Shown: positions 14,600-23,384, counted from the stretch's first letter. The stretch: 40,166 nt of DNA from Actinomycetota bacterium (GCA_005883355.1 VAXG01000042.1:1-40166); one strand, 5' to 3'. Notes: generated from the letters alone by a model not told the origin. Made by a program: numbers and translations.

Positions 14600-15780
14600 A
14601 TCCGTACGTCACCGACTGGCTCGACCTGCTGACACGCTGGCTGCACGTCATCGCCGGAATCGTCTGGATCGGCTCGTCCTTCTACTTCATCGCGCTCGAC
14701 AACCATCTGCGTCCACCGAAGGACGAGACGGAGCGAGAGATCGGCATCGGCGGCGAGACGTGGGAGATCCACGGCGGCGGCTTCTACAACATCAAGAAGT
14801 ACCTGGTCGCGCCGCGCGTGCTCCCCGAGACGCTGCACTGGTTCAAGTGGGAGGCGTACACGACGTGGCTGAGCGGCTTCGCGCTCATGATCGTCCTCTA
14901 CTACCTCCACGCAGACACCTACCTCATCGACAAGAGCGTCGCCGATCTGTCGACCGGTGAGGCCGTCGCGATCAGCGTCGGCCTGCTGGCGGCGGCCTGG
15001 CTGGCGTACGACGCTCTCTGCCGCCTGCTCGGATCGAGACCGTTCGTGCTTGCTGCCGCGCTCCTCGGAATGATCACGCTCGCCGCTTGGGGCGTCAGTC
15101 ATCTCTTCAGCGGACGGGCGACGTACCTGCAGATCGGCGCGATGCTCGGGACGATGATGGTCGGCAACGTGTTCTTCGTGATCATCCCGGCGCACTGGGA
15201 GCTCGTGCGAGCGAAGCAAGCCGGACGCGAGCCGGATCCCGCAGCAAATGCTCGCGGAAAGCTGCGTTCGGTGCACAACAACTACCTGACGCTGCCCGTC
15301 GTCTTCACGATGCTCTCGAACCACTTCCCGTTCACCTATGGACACAGCTACTCGTGGCTGATCCTCGTCTTCCTCCTCGTCATCGGTGCCTGGGTCAGGC
15401 ACTTCTTCAACCTGCGACACCTGGGACGAACCGTCTGGGCGATTCCGGTTTCGGCGGCGATTGCGATCGCGGTGCTCGCGATTCTGATCCGCCCTCAAAG
15501 CGAGTCCGCGGCGGGAACGCCGACCGTCGAGTTCGCGCAGGTCGCGCGCATCGTCGACCAGCGCTGCACGGCTTGCCATTCCCAGCAGCCGACGAAGGTG
15601 AGCACGGCGCCGCGCGGGATCAAGCTCGACACGCCCCAGGAGATCAGGGCCCAGGCAGCCGGAATCGAGCAACAGGCCGTGCAAACCAAGGCGATGCCGC
15701 TGGGGAACGTGACGGGCATGACGCAGGCCGAGCGCGACCTCCTCGGGCGCTGGATCGCACAAGGCGCGAGAATCCCGTGA
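14578..15780 (+). CDS. puuD: PuuD-type membrane urate oxidase with cytochrome c domain
   Basis: 400 residues from ATG 14578. Residues 15-310 form an integral-membrane domain with about eight helices, opening with RWLHVIAGIVWIGSSFYFIALDNHL and containing GETWEIHGGGFYNIKKYLVAP, LHWFKWEAYTTW and HNNYLTLPVVFTMLSNHFPFTYG, all typical of PuuD. The C-terminal domain is a class I cytochrome c with heme motif Cys330-Thr-Ala-Cys333-His334 and a Met ligand in KAMPLGN (Met373). PuuD oxidises urate to 5-hydroxyisourate and sends electrons to the respiratory chain instead of making peroxide. This replaces the soluble cofactor-free uricase, which is absent from the window, and fits between uraD and the ureide genes. 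Confidence 0.94.
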   Translation: MAALLAVDPYVTDWLDLLTRWLHVIAGIVWIGSSFYFIALDNHLRPPKDETEREIGIGGETWEIHGGGFYNIKKYLVAPRVLPETLHWFKWEAYTTWLSGFALMIVLYYLHADTYLIDKSVADLSTGEAVAISVGLLAAAWLAYDALCRLLGSRPFVLAAALLGMITLAAWGVSHLFSGRATYLQIGAMLGTMMVGNVFFVIIPAHWELVRAKQAGREPDPAANARGKLRSVHNNYLTLPVVFTMLSNHFPFTYGHSYSWLILVFLLVIGAWVRHFFNLRHLGRTVWAIPVSAAIAIAVLAILIRPQSESAAGTPTVEFAQVARIVDQRCTACHSQQPTKVSTAPRGIKLDTPQEIRAQAAGIEQQAVQTKAMPLGNVTGMTQAERDLLGRWIAQGARIP

Positions 15781-15782
15781 GC

Positions 15783-16193
15783 ATGATCGAGATCACAACC
15801 GGCGACCTCCGCTTCCTCGCGCGCTTCGAGGAGGAGCTCGCACCGCAGACCGTCGCTGCGTTCCGGAGGATCCTGCCGTTCGACGACCGCATCATCCACT
15901 GCCGCTGGAGCGGCGAGTCGAACTGGATTCCCTGGGGAGACCGCGAGCTCGGGATCGGGCCTGAGAACGCCACCTCGTACCCGCACCCCGGCGAGCTCGC
16001 CCTTTACCCGGGCGGCCAGAGCGAAACGGAGCTGCTGCTCCCCTACGGGTACTGCTCCTTCGCATCGAAGGCGGGACACCTGTGGGCGAATCACTTCGCG
16101 ACCCTCGTCGAGGGGCAGGAGCAGCTCTCCGAGCTCGGCCGACGCACGCTCTGGGAGGGAGCGCAGCCGATCTTGTTTCGGGAGGTCGGGTGA
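15783..16193 (+). CDS. DUF3830 family protein, cyclophilin-like fold
   Basis: 136 residues from ATG 15783; a GTG at 15777 overlapping the puuD stop is possible. The sequence opens MIEITTGDLRFLARFEEELAPQTVAAFRRILPF, a cyclophilin-like layout, and continues with HCRWSGESNWIPWGD, GPENATSYPHPGELALYPGG and GHLWANHFATLVEG, the conserved blocks of DUF3830. The family has no firmly established reaction; members occur in amidohydrolase and ureide or nitrogen-heterocycle loci. The position between puuD and a LanC-like gene, with coupled starts on both sides, ties it to purine catabolism here. Confidence 0.82.
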   Translation: MIEITTGDLRFLARFEEELAPQTVAAFRRILPFDDRIIHCRWSGESNWIPWGDRELGIGPENATSYPHPGELALYPGGQSETELLLPYGYCSFASKAGHLWANHFATLVEGQEQLSELGRRTLWEGAQPILFREVG

Positions 16194-17386
16194 CGCTCTA
16201 CCGGCCGGAGGCCTTCGAGCCGCTGGTCGACACCCCTTGGAGCGAGCTACGCGCTCGCGCAGCGATTCGGGACATCGTCGCGGACGCGGACTCCGCGTTC
16301 CGCGGCCCGCGGCTCTTCTGGCAAGCGGACGACTGGGACGGCTGGCATTCGACGAGCCCGATGAAGAACCTGTACGTGGGCACCGCCGGAGTGCTCTGGG
16401 CGCTCGATCGCCTGCGACGGCACGGCCACACCGAGACCAGGCTCGACCTCGGCGACCTCGCGCGCCGCAATGTGGAGTTGTTCCGTGAACGACCGGACTA
16501 TATGAAGGGCGAGAAGGTCCCTTCGCCGCGGGCGTCCGCCTTGTTGACTGGAGAGACCGGCATTCTCCTGGTCGCCTGGCGCCTGACTCCGAGCCCTGAG
16601 CTCGCGGACGATCTGATCGCACGCGTCCGGCAAAACGTCGACAACGAGGCGGACGAGTTGATGTGGGGATCGCCGGGCACACTGCTCGCCGCGCAGGCCA
16701 TGCTCGACTGGACGGGAGAGGAGCGGTGGCGTGACGCGTGGAACGAGAGCGCGGACGCACTCATGTCGCGCCGTGACTCGGAGGGGTACTGGACCCAGCG
16801 CCTCTACGGTCAGGAGTTGCACGGCCTCACGCCCCCGCACGGGCTCGTCGGGAACGTCCAGGCCCTGCTTCCGCTGCTCGCCGAGGATCGAGCCGACGCA
16901 CTAAAGCGCGAGTCCGCCGCGATTCTCGCGTCCAATGCCGTCCAGGAGGAAGGGCTGGCGAACTGGCCGCCACGGCCGCGTCCCGAACTGCCTGGGCCGG
17001 ACGGCCAGATCCGCCTTCAGTGGTGTGCGGGTGCGCCCGGGATCGTCGTCGGCGCGGCGGAGTACCTCGACGAGGAACTTCTCCGCGCAGGCGCCGAGCT
17101 GGCGTGGCACACCGGGCCTCCGACTCTCGAGAAGGGACCCGGCATCTGTCACGGCACCGCCGGCAACGGTTATGCGTTTCTCAAGGTCTTCGCCCGGACC
17201 GGAGACGAGAGGTGGCTCGAGCGCGCGCGCCGTTTCGCGATGCACGCGCTCGCGCAGGTCGAGCAGTTGCGTGCCGAGCGCGGCCGCGGACGCCACTCGC
17301 TGTGGACCGGGGACGTCGGCGCGGCGCTCTACGTGGCCGACTGCATCGCCGGGACGAGCGGCTATCCCATTCTCGACGGCTGCTAG
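16190..17386 (+). CDS. LanC-like (LANCL) zinc protein in the purine operon
   Basis: 398 residues from GTG 16190 (overlap GTGA). An alpha/alpha-toroid of the lanthionine cyclase family: repeated motifs include YVGTAGVLWALDRL, LLTGETGILLVAWRL, MWGSPGTLLAAQAML, HGLVGNVQALLPLL and TGDVGAALYVADCI. The zinc ligands of the LanC family are present as Cys279 (WCAGAPG), Cys320 and His321 (ICHGTAGNG); His211 and His217 lie in the region of the LanC catalytic histidine. There is no lanthipeptide dehydratase, precursor peptide or exporter nearby, so it is a stand-alone LANCL; eukaryotic LANCLs add glutathione to dehydroamino acids. A role in purine or ureide metabolism is inferred only from operon position. 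Its TAG stop overlaps the convergent permease stop in CTAG. Confidence 0.85.
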   Translation: MTLYRPEAFEPLVDTPWSELRARAAIRDIVADADSAFRGPRLFWQADDWDGWHSTSPMKNLYVGTAGVLWALDRLRRHGHTETRLDLGDLARRNVELFRERPDYMKGEKVPSPRASALLTGETGILLVAWRLTPSPELADDLIARVRQNVDNEADELMWGSPGTLLAAQAMLDWTGEERWRDAWNESADALMSRRDSEGYWTQRLYGQELHGLTPPHGLVGNVQALLPLLAEDRADALKRESAAILASNAVQEEGLANWPPRPRPELPGPDGQIRLQWCAGAPGIVVGAAEYLDEELLRAGAELAWHTGPPTLEKGPGICHGTAGNGYAFLKVFARTGDERWLERARRFAMHALAQVEQLRAERGRGRHSLWTGDVGAALYVADCIAGTSGYPILDGC

Positions 17387-18342
17387 CGCTCTTCGCGCAC
17401 GTACGGCAACCCCAGTGCCGCTGGAGCGCCGAACCGTAACCGTGCCGCCCGCGAGGAAACGAGCACCAGCGCCACGATCGTGGCGACGTACGGCAACGTC
17501 TGAAAGAGCTCGGGCGCGACCGTCACGCCGTGTCCCTGGAGAGCGAACGGCAGCGCCGTGAAAGCGCCGAAGAAGTAGGCGCCCAGCAGACAGAGTGTCG
17601 GCCGCCAGAACGCGAAGATCACGAGCGCGATCGCGATCCACCCGGCGCCACCCGTCAGGCCGTCGGCCCATTGCGGTGTGATCGACAGGCTGAACGCTGC
17701 GCCGCCGACACCGGCAAAAGCTCCGCCGACGAGCGTGTGCGCATAACGGTACGCAGCAACGTTGACCCCCATCGCGTCCGCTGCAGCGGGAGACTCGCCG
17801 ACGGCACGCACATTGAGCCCGGTACGCGTTCGCGTTAGATAGAGCGCAACGAGGATGACGCAGACCCACGACGCGTAAACCAAGAGCGACTGCCCGAAGA
17901 CCATCGGACCGATCACCGGCAGGTCCTGGAGCGACTTGGGAAACACCTCCTGGAACTGATGTCTCGCAGGGGAGCCCGTGAGCTTCAGGTCGTTGCCGAG
18001 GTACGACGAGAGACCTGCAGCACCGGCGAAGATCGTCAGCGCGAGGCCGGAGACGATCTGGTTCGCACGCAAGGTCACGACGAGGAACGCATGGATGGCT
18101 GCCATGGCCGCGCCGGCCAATGCCGCCACGCCGATTCCCGCGGCCAGCACGAGCGCTGACGGCCCAGGCAGGCGCTGCACTGCCCAGAAGCCCATGACGG
18201 CGCCGACGAGCATCATGCCCTCGACGCCGAGGTTGAGCACGCCGGAGCGTTCGGCCAGCAGTTCGCCGAGCGCCGCGTAGAGGAGCGGCGTCCCGTAGAG
18301 AACTCCCGAGGCCAGCACGACCACGACGAGGCTGTTGTTCAC
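17383..18342 (-). CDS. BMP-family ABC transporter permease (second permease)
   Basis: 319 residues; starts 4 bases inside the upstream permease gene. About eight to nine hydrophobic helices, with the family hallmark near the N-terminus (YGTPLLYAALGELLAERSGVLNLGVEGMMLVGA) and a C-terminal EAA-like loop region (LYLTRTRTGLNVRAVGESPAAADAMGVNVAAYRY). This is the NupQ/YufQ type of permease in nucleoside importers. It forms the membrane channel with the other permease, energised by the ATPase encoded upstream. Last gene of the run; shares the CTAG palindrome with the LanC-like stop. Confidence 0.92.
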   Translation of the reverse strand: MNNSLVVVVLASGVLYGTPLLYAALGELLAERSGVLNLGVEGMMLVGAVMGFWAVQRLPGPSALVLAAGIGVAALAGAAMAAIHAFLVVTLRANQIVSGLALTIFAGAAGLSSYLGNDLKLTGSPARHQFQEVFPKSLQDLPVIGPMVFGQSLLVYASWVCVILVALYLTRTRTGLNVRAVGESPAAADAMGVNVAAYRYAHTLVGGAFAGVGGAAFSLSITPQWADGLTGGAGWIAIALVIFAFWRPTLCLLGAYFFGAFTALPFALQGHGVTVAPELFQTLPYVATIVALVLVSSRAARLRFGAPAALGLPYVREER

Positions 18343-19457
18343 GGCGTCGGCTCCGGCGCCGGGGACTTGGTCACGCGTGGCCCACGTTCGAAGCGCACGC
18401 GGTAGCGGACGAACAGCTCGCCGCCGAGAACGCAGAAGAGGATCAGGCCCTGCATCACGCCCACGAGCCCGTTCGGGAAGTCAACGCCCTGCAGGGCGAA
18501 GCCTGCGTTTTGCAAACCGCCGAGCAGCAATGCAACCGGCACCACCGCGAGTGGGTTGTAGCGTGCAAGCGCCGCGACGACGATGCCCGTGTAGCCGTAG
18601 TTCGCCTGGCGTAGCCCGCGCGGATCGAGTTGATGGCGAAAGTCCCCGTCCTGACTGGCGCCTCCGATCCCCGCGATCGCACCGGAGAGGCACATGACGG
18701 CGAGGATCTTCCGCCGTGTCCGCATTCCCGCATAACGGCCCGCGCGAGGGGCGTCCGCAATCACCTGCACCTCGAAGCCGAAGCGCGTTCGTGCGTACAG
18801 GACCCAGACGACCACGGCCACTCCGATCGCCAGGAGGAATCCCAGTGGCAAAGCCACGCTGTGGACGCTCCAGCTCGACCAGGTCGCCTCGCTGGGCAAC
18901 GATTTTCCCTGCGGGAAGACGCTGGCCTGGAAGCCGCTCGTGTCGCGCAGATAGGAGTGGCTGTCGAAGATCAGATACTCGAGGACGAGGCCGACCACGT
19001 AGTTGAGCATCAGCGACGTGATGATCTCGTTCGTCGAGAAGAACGCCCGCAGGACGGCGGGAATGGCAGCGAGGAGCGCACCGCCGACGGCGCCGGCAGC
19101 GACCATGCCGGCGATCACGAGCGGCGACGGCGCGCCGGCCATCAGCAGTGCGACGATGGCGCCCGTGATCGCACCGCCGTAGAGCTGGCCCTCGCCGCCG
19201 ATGTTGAAGAGGTTCATCCGGAAGGCGACTGCGGCGGCCAATCCCGTGAACGCCAGCGGCGTCGCCGAGACGACCGTCTCGCTGAGTGCCCCGTGCGCGA
19301 TGAACGCCGCGTCGAACAGGCGGTGGAAGGAACGGATCGGAGGATGGCCCGTGAGCAACAGGACTACGGCGGAAAGCACGAACGCGACCACGAGCGAGGC
19401 GATCGGAACGACGACCGCGAGCCACCAAGGCTGTTGCAGACGACGCTCGATCCGCAT
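18339..19457 (-). CDS. BMP-family ABC transporter permease (first permease)
   Basis: 372 residues from ATG 19457, whose A is the last base of the ATPase stop. Hydrophobic helices begin after ERRLQQPWWLAVVVPIASLVVAFVLSAVVLLL; the marker ETVVSATPLAFTGLAAAVAFRMNLFNIGGEGQLYGGAITGA and the STNEIITSLMLNYVVGLVLEYLI block are typical of the NupP/YufP permease. The cytoplasmic loop ARTRFGFEVQVIADAPRAGRYAGMRTRRKILAVM contacts the ATPase. It partners the second permease. Confidence 0.92.
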   Translation of the reverse strand: MRIERRLQQPWWLAVVVPIASLVVAFVLSAVVLLLTGHPPIRSFHRLFDAAFIAHGALSETVVSATPLAFTGLAAAVAFRMNLFNIGGEGQLYGGAITGAIVALLMAGAPSPLVIAGMVAAGAVGGALLAAIPAVLRAFFSTNEIITSLMLNYVVGLVLEYLIFDSHSYLRDTSGFQASVFPQGKSLPSEATWSSWSVHSVALPLGFLLAIGVAVVVWVLYARTRFGFEVQVIADAPRAGRYAGMRTRRKILAVMCLSGAIAGIGGASQDGDFRHQLDPRGLRQANYGYTGIVVAALARYNPLAVVPVALLLGGLQNAGFALQGVDFPNGLVGVMQGLILFCVLGGELFVRYRVRFERGPRVTKSPAPEPTP

Positions 19458-20980
19458 CAGTCCTGCTCCCGTCCCCCTGCCATGAGCAGCCCGAGCTCCT
19501 CGACGGTCGTGGACGCCGCCTCGCGCTCGCCCGCAACGCCGCCCTCGTACATCACGGCAATCCGGTCGGCGAGGGCGAGAATCTCGTCGAGGTCCTCGCT
19601 GAGAAGCAACACGCCCACTCCCGTTGAGGCCGCCTCGCGTAGATAGGAGTGGACGGTTTCGATGCTCGAGACGTCGAGGCCGCGCGTCGGTGACGCCGCG
19701 ATGAGAACTGCAGGTTCGCCGGAGAACTCACGCGCCAGCACGACCTTCTGCACGTTCCCACCCGAGAGCTGCCAGGCCGGCACCTGACACCCTGACGTGC
19801 GTACGTCGTAGTTGTCGATCGCACGGTCGGCGAGGTCGCGGATGCGTGCAAGGCGCAAGAAGGGCCCGCGTGAGACCGGGGCGCGGCGATACGACTTGAG
19901 CACGACATTGGACGCGATGCTCAAGCCCGGCGCAACGCCGGTGCCCAGACGGTCTTCGGGGACGTAGGCGACGCCGGCCGCGATCGCGCTGCGCGGATCG
20001 CCGCTTCGCACCCTGCGGCCCTTGATCTCGACGGTTCCCTTCGTCGCAGGCCGCATTCCGACAATCGTCTCGGCGAGCTCGCGCTGACCGTTCCCGGCGA
20101 CGCCCGCGACAGCGACGATCTCGCCGCGCCGGAGGCGCAGCGACACGTCCTTGACGGCGGGCACTCCGCGGTCCCCGTCGGCCCAGATGCCGTCGAGTTG
20201 CAGCACGGCCTCACCCGGGGCCGGGCGATCGTGGTGGCGCCGTCCGATTTCGACCTCGCGCCCGACCATCAATGCAGCCAGCGACCTCGGTGTCGCGTCC
20301 GACGCGGCGACTGTCGCAAGCGAGCGCCCACGGCGCAGTACCGTGACTCGATCCGCGACTGCCTTCACTTCATGCAGCTTGTGCGAGATGAAGATGACGG
20401 TGCGACCGTCCGCCGCCATCGCACGCACGGTCTCGAAGAGCGCGTCCGCTTCCTGTGGAGTCAGCACCGCGGTCGGCTCGTCCAGTATGAGAATGCGTGC
20501 CTCCTGGTAGAGCGCCTTCAGGACCTCGACGCGCTGTTGCTCACCGACCGAGAGCTGCCAGATGCGCGCGCGGGGGTCGACGGCGAGCCCGTAGCGACGT
20601 GAGAGCTCTGCGACTCGCTGCTCGATTGCACGGGGCCGCAAACGAAATGCCCGGCCGATGTCCCGTTGGTCGCCGAGAACGACGTTCTCGGCCACCGTGA
20701 AGGGCGACACGAGACGGAAGTGCTGGTGCACCATCGCAATCCCTGCGGCGATCGCGTCGCGGGGCGAGTGGAACTCGACCGGTCGGCCGGAGAGAAGAAT
20801 CTCGCCTTCGTCCGGGCGGTAGAGGCCCGTGAGGATGTTCGACAGCGTCGTCTTGCCGGCGCCGTTCTCTCCGAGGAGGGCGTGCACCTCGCCCTTCGCG
20901 GCTTCGAAGTCGACGCGGTCGTTCGCCACGACCGCGGGAAACCGCTTCGTGATTCCGCGCAACGCAACCGCGGCCGGCAT
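19457..20980 (-). CDS. BMP-family ABC transporter ATP-binding protein (two ATPase domains)
   Basis: 507 residues from ATG 20980; the frame is open to 21022, but that stretch is a hairpin and not family-like. Two nucleotide-binding domains: first Walker A GENGAGKTT, signature LSVGEQQRVEVLKAL, Walker B ILILDEPTAVLTP; second domain with a degenerate Walker A (GVAGNGQRELAET), signature LSGGNVQKVVLAREF and ASPTRGLD in place of a Walker B aspartate. The degenerate second site is usual for nucleoside, ribose and galactose importers of this class (RbsA/NupO). It energises purine nucleoside or base uptake, consistent with the surrounding purine genes. Confidence 0.93.
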   Translation of the reverse strand: MPAAVALRGITKRFPAVVANDRVDFEAAKGEVHALLGENGAGKTTLSNILTGLYRPDEGEILLSGRPVEFHSPRDAIAAGIAMVHQHFRLVSPFTVAENVVLGDQRDIGRAFRLRPRAIEQRVAELSRRYGLAVDPRARIWQLSVGEQQRVEVLKALYQEARILILDEPTAVLTPQEADALFETVRAMAADGRTVIFISHKLHEVKAVADRVTVLRRGRSLATVAASDATPRSLAALMVGREVEIGRRHHDRPAPGEAVLQLDGIWADGDRGVPAVKDVSLRLRRGEIVAVAGVAGNGQRELAETIVGMRPATKGTVEIKGRRVRSGDPRSAIAAGVAYVPEDRLGTGVAPGLSIASNVVLKSYRRAPVSRGPFLRLARIRDLADRAIDNYDVRTSGCQVPAWQLSGGNVQKVVLAREFSGEPAVLIAASPTRGLDVSSIETVHSYLREAASTGVGVLLLSEDLDEILALADRIAVMYEGGVAGEREAASTTVEELGLLMAGGREQD

Positions 20981-20992
20981 GGTGGAGGGGTT

Positions 20993-21020
20993 GGGCGGGG
21001 AGGCTTCGCCTTCCCCGCCC
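20993..21020 (-). terminator. Intercistronic hairpin between substrate-binding protein and ATPase genes
   Basis: A GC-rich inverted repeat with arms GGGCGGGGA and TCCCCGCCC (outer nine pairs perfect, then partial pairing) around a short CTTCGC loop. It lies 7 bases after the BMP stop and 12 bases before the ATPase ATG. Such partial terminators or RNA-stabilising stem-loops commonly let the binding-protein mRNA exceed the rest of the transporter operon. Confidence 0.62.
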
Positions 21021-21026
21021 ACTGAA

Positions 21027-22133
21027 TCAGCCCTTGGCGCTGCCGATCACGCCTCTGACGAGCCAGTTGATCGCGTAGAGGTCCTTGACCGTCAGGCGCT
21101 TGCCTTTCGGAACACGCAACTTGCCCTTCTGGTCGTAGAGCGGACCGGCGAACTCGTAGAACTTGCCGTTGATGAGGGCCTGCTTCTTCCTCGCGATCGC
21201 AGCCTTCGTCTTGGCACTGACCTTCGGCCCGTAGGGAGCCAGGCCGATCATGCCGTCCTTGAGGCTGCCGTAGTAGAAGTTCGTCTTCCAGGTCCCGTTG
21301 AGCAAAGCCTTGACCTTGCGTAGGTAGTACGGGCCCCAGTTGTAGATCGAAGCCGTCAGCCACTGCTTCGGAGCGAACGTGTGCGCATCCGAGTCGTAGC
21401 CGACCCACGGAACGCCCTTCGACTCCGCGAATTGACCGGTCGCCGGACTGTCGACGTTCTGACCGAGAACGTCAGCGCCGGCTGCGACGAGGCTCTGCGC
21501 CGCCTTCTTCTCCTTGCCGAGATCGAGCCAGGCATTCGTCCAGATCAATCTGATCCTGGCGCCGGGGTGAGTTGCCTGCGCACCGAGCGCAAACGCGTTC
21601 GCGTGCCGGATGATCTCCGGAATCGGAAACGGAACGACGTATCCGATCACACCCTTCTTCGTTGCGGCACCTGCGGCCATCCCCGAGAGGTAGATCCCGT
21701 CCTCTCCTGCCCCGAAGTACTCCGCCATGTTCGCGGACTGCGCGGTGCCGGTAGCCATCTCGAACTTGACGTCCGGGTACTTCTTCGCCGCTGCCACCAT
21801 CGCCGGCTGAAAGCCGAAAGAGGTGGCGAAGATGATCTTGTTGCCGTCTCGAATCAGGCTTTCGATGACCTGTGTGGTCTGCGGGCCTTCCGGCACGAGT
21901 TCCTTGTACGTCGTCTCGACCTTGGAACCGAGTTGCGCCTGCACGTACAGGCGGCCTTTGTCGTGTGCCTGCGACCAACCGTTGTCGTTGTGCGGACCGA
22001 CGTACATCCAGGCGGCCTTGAGAGCCGCCGCTTTCTTCTGCGTCCGTGCCGAGCCTGTCGAGACGCCGAGCGCGAGGATCAACGCGGCGGCGAGCGCAAG
22101 CGGCAGGGCGAAACCGAACTTCCTCTTCGTCAT
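21027..22133 (-). CDS. BMP-family purine nucleoside/nucleobase-binding protein
   Basis: 368 residues from ATG 22133, preceded by AGGAGA at good spacing. The signal peptide MTKRKFGFALPLALAAALILALG leads to VSTGSARTQ; there is no lipobox cysteine, unlike most BMP lipoproteins in monoderm bacteria, so the protein may be anchored by an uncleaved signal or released. The mature domain shows the family pattern: AAWMYVGPHNDNGWSQAHDKGR, EGPQTTQVIESLIRDGNKIIFATSFGFQPAM, YFGAGEDGIYLSGMAAGAATK and VPWVGYDSDAHTFAP. It captures nucleosides, bases or possibly ureides outside the membrane for the ABC importer encoded directly downstream. Confidence 0.9.
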   Translation of the reverse strand: MTKRKFGFALPLALAAALILALGVSTGSARTQKKAAALKAAWMYVGPHNDNGWSQAHDKGRLYVQAQLGSKVETTYKELVPEGPQTTQVIESLIRDGNKIIFATSFGFQPAMVAAAKKYPDVKFEMATGTAQSANMAEYFGAGEDGIYLSGMAAGAATKKGVIGYVVPFPIPEIIRHANAFALGAQATHPGARIRLIWTNAWLDLGKEKKAAQSLVAAGADVLGQNVDSPATGQFAESKGVPWVGYDSDAHTFAPKQWLTASIYNWGPYYLRKVKALLNGTWKTNFYYGSLKDGMIGLAPYGPKVSAKTKAAIARKKQALINGKFYEFAGPLYDQKGKLRVPKGKRLTVKDLYAINWLVRGVIGSAKG

Positions 22134-22195
22134 GTTCTCCTCTCTCCTGTTCCTCGGGTGCCGCACGCGACTATAGGGCTGCCGACGGGCGATTC

Positions 22196-23197
22196 CTAGG
22201 TGAGCCTCGCGAGGGCCCCGGCCAGGACGTCGACGGCCAGCTCGACGTCTTCCGCCGAGGATTCCTCCTGCGGCGAATGGCTGATCCCGCCGTTCAAGCT
22301 GCGGACGAAGAGCATCGCCGTCGGGACTCCGGCGCCGGCAAGAGTCGCCGCATCGTGCCCGGCTCCCGAAGGGAGCTCCACGATCGGCAGGCCACGTTCC
22401 TGGAGCTCCGCCCGGAGTGCGCCGATCGGTTCTTCGGCCATCGGAACGGGCTCGAGCCGGAAGTCGGCCCGGAGGCCGAGCTCGGCGACGAGGCGGTCGA
22501 GGCGCTCCCGATCGGGGGCGCGAGCGTCGACCGAGACACGAACCCGGCCCGGAATGACGTTGACGGCTCCCGGCTCGACATCGACCACCCCTACCGTGGC
22601 CACCGCCCCGTCCACGGCTGTCGCAATGTCACGCACCTGCAGGATGTAGACGGCGGCCGCCACCAGAGCGTCGAGACGGCCGAGCATCGGGACGGTGCCC
22701 GCATGCCCGACGTGCCCTTCGAAGGTGCGCTCTCCGCGGACGATGCCGACGATCCCCATCGCGAGCCCCAGCGGAGCGCCCGCCCGCTCCAGCACAGGCC
22801 CCTGCTCGATGTGCACCTCGAGGAAGCACTCCGGCAGCGCGCCGCGCGCGACGAAGGCGGAGCTCCCGACACAGCCGCGCTCCTCGTCTCGAAAAACGGC
22901 CACGGCTCCCTTCCCGACGCGCTCGACCGCCTCGATCGCCGCGACGACCCCGAGCGCACCGTCGAACTTCCCTCCGAAGGGCACCGAATCCAGATGCGAG
23001 CCGGTCCAGACGCTCGGCTCTGAGCTCCGGCCGATGAGATTGCCAGCCTCGTCGACCTCAACCTCGAGCCCGGCCTCCCGCATCCACCCGGCCGCCAGCC
23101 CGTGGGCGCGATCCTCCCCCTCGGTGCCGGCAACGCGGTCGGCGCCGACCCGGCCGCCGATGGCGTACAGCTCGTCAAGCCGCTCGTGAACGCGCAC
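22196..23197 (-). CDS. M20-family allantoate amidohydrolase/N-carbamoyl amino acid hydrolase, short form
   Basis: 333 residues from GTG 23197; upstream in-frame sequence is the repeat region and not family-like. Metal-site motifs are TGSHLDSVPFGGKFDGALGV (His68, Asp79), FRDEERGCVGSSAF, LEVHIEQGPVLE, a GHAGTVPM dimer-domain segment, PSGAGHDAATLA and the terminal GGISHSPQEESS. This is the AllC/HyuC/UaaC group that hydrolyses allantoate or related carbamoyl compounds, usually 400-420 residues. About 40-60 residues usually lying between the DEE motif and HIEQGP are absent, yet the frame is intact and every metal motif is kept. In this purine locus allantoate is the likely substrate; allantoinase, which would supply it, is not in the window. 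Confidence 0.84.
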   Translation of the reverse strand: MRVHERLDELYAIGGRVGADRVAGTEGEDRAHGLAAGWMREAGLEVEVDEAGNLIGRSSEPSVWTGSHLDSVPFGGKFDGALGVVAAIEAVERVGKGAVAVFRDEERGCVGSSAFVARGALPECFLEVHIEQGPVLERAGAPLGLAMGIVGIVRGERTFEGHVGHAGTVPMLGRLDALVAAAVYILQVRDIATAVDGAVATVGVVDVEPGAVNVIPGRVRVSVDARAPDRERLDRLVAELGLRADFRLEPVPMAEEPIGALRAELQERGLPIVELPSGAGHDAATLAGAGVPTAMLFVRSLNGGISHSPQEESSAEDVELAVDVLAGALARLT

Positions 23198-23235
23198 GTT
23201 GCGATCATCCCTCGTGGGCGTGACGCCAGCGGACG

Positions 23236-23260
23236 CGTACCGGTGCCAGGCACGGGTACG
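23236..23260. repeat. 25-base near-palindrome, copy 1 (GTGCCAGGCAC core)
   Basis: Twelve bases either side of a central A pair at 11 of 12 positions; the inner core is GGTGCCAGGCAC and the outer arms CGTACC and GGTACG. It lies in unit A of the tandem repeat, downstream of the orphan tail. It may act as a terminator-like stem or a dispersed repeat; the core resembles GTGTCGGACAC at 6866 and 6966. Confidence 0.65.
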
Positions 23261-23359
23261 ACTTTGTGACGAGTCGCGCCTAGAGGCCGAACGGGTTGAC
23301 CGGCTTGGGGCGCGACAAGGCGAGAAGGCTCTTCGTCTTGGACGTGACGACAGCGGACG

Positions 23360-23384
23360 CGTACCGGTGCCAGGCACGGGTACG
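23360..23384. repeat. 25-base near-palindrome, copy 2 (GTGCCAGGCAC core)
   Basis: Identical to the copy at 23236, in unit B, 20 bases past the aldehyde dehydrogenase stop. A position just after a stop codon would suit a stem-loop at the mRNA 3' end, though no T-run follows on the minus strand. Confidence 0.65.

Noticed and set aside
14083-15762. 559-codon minus-strand open frame opposite uraD and puuD
   Set aside because: Antisense to three recognised purine genes; the translation is charged, repetitive and without domains.
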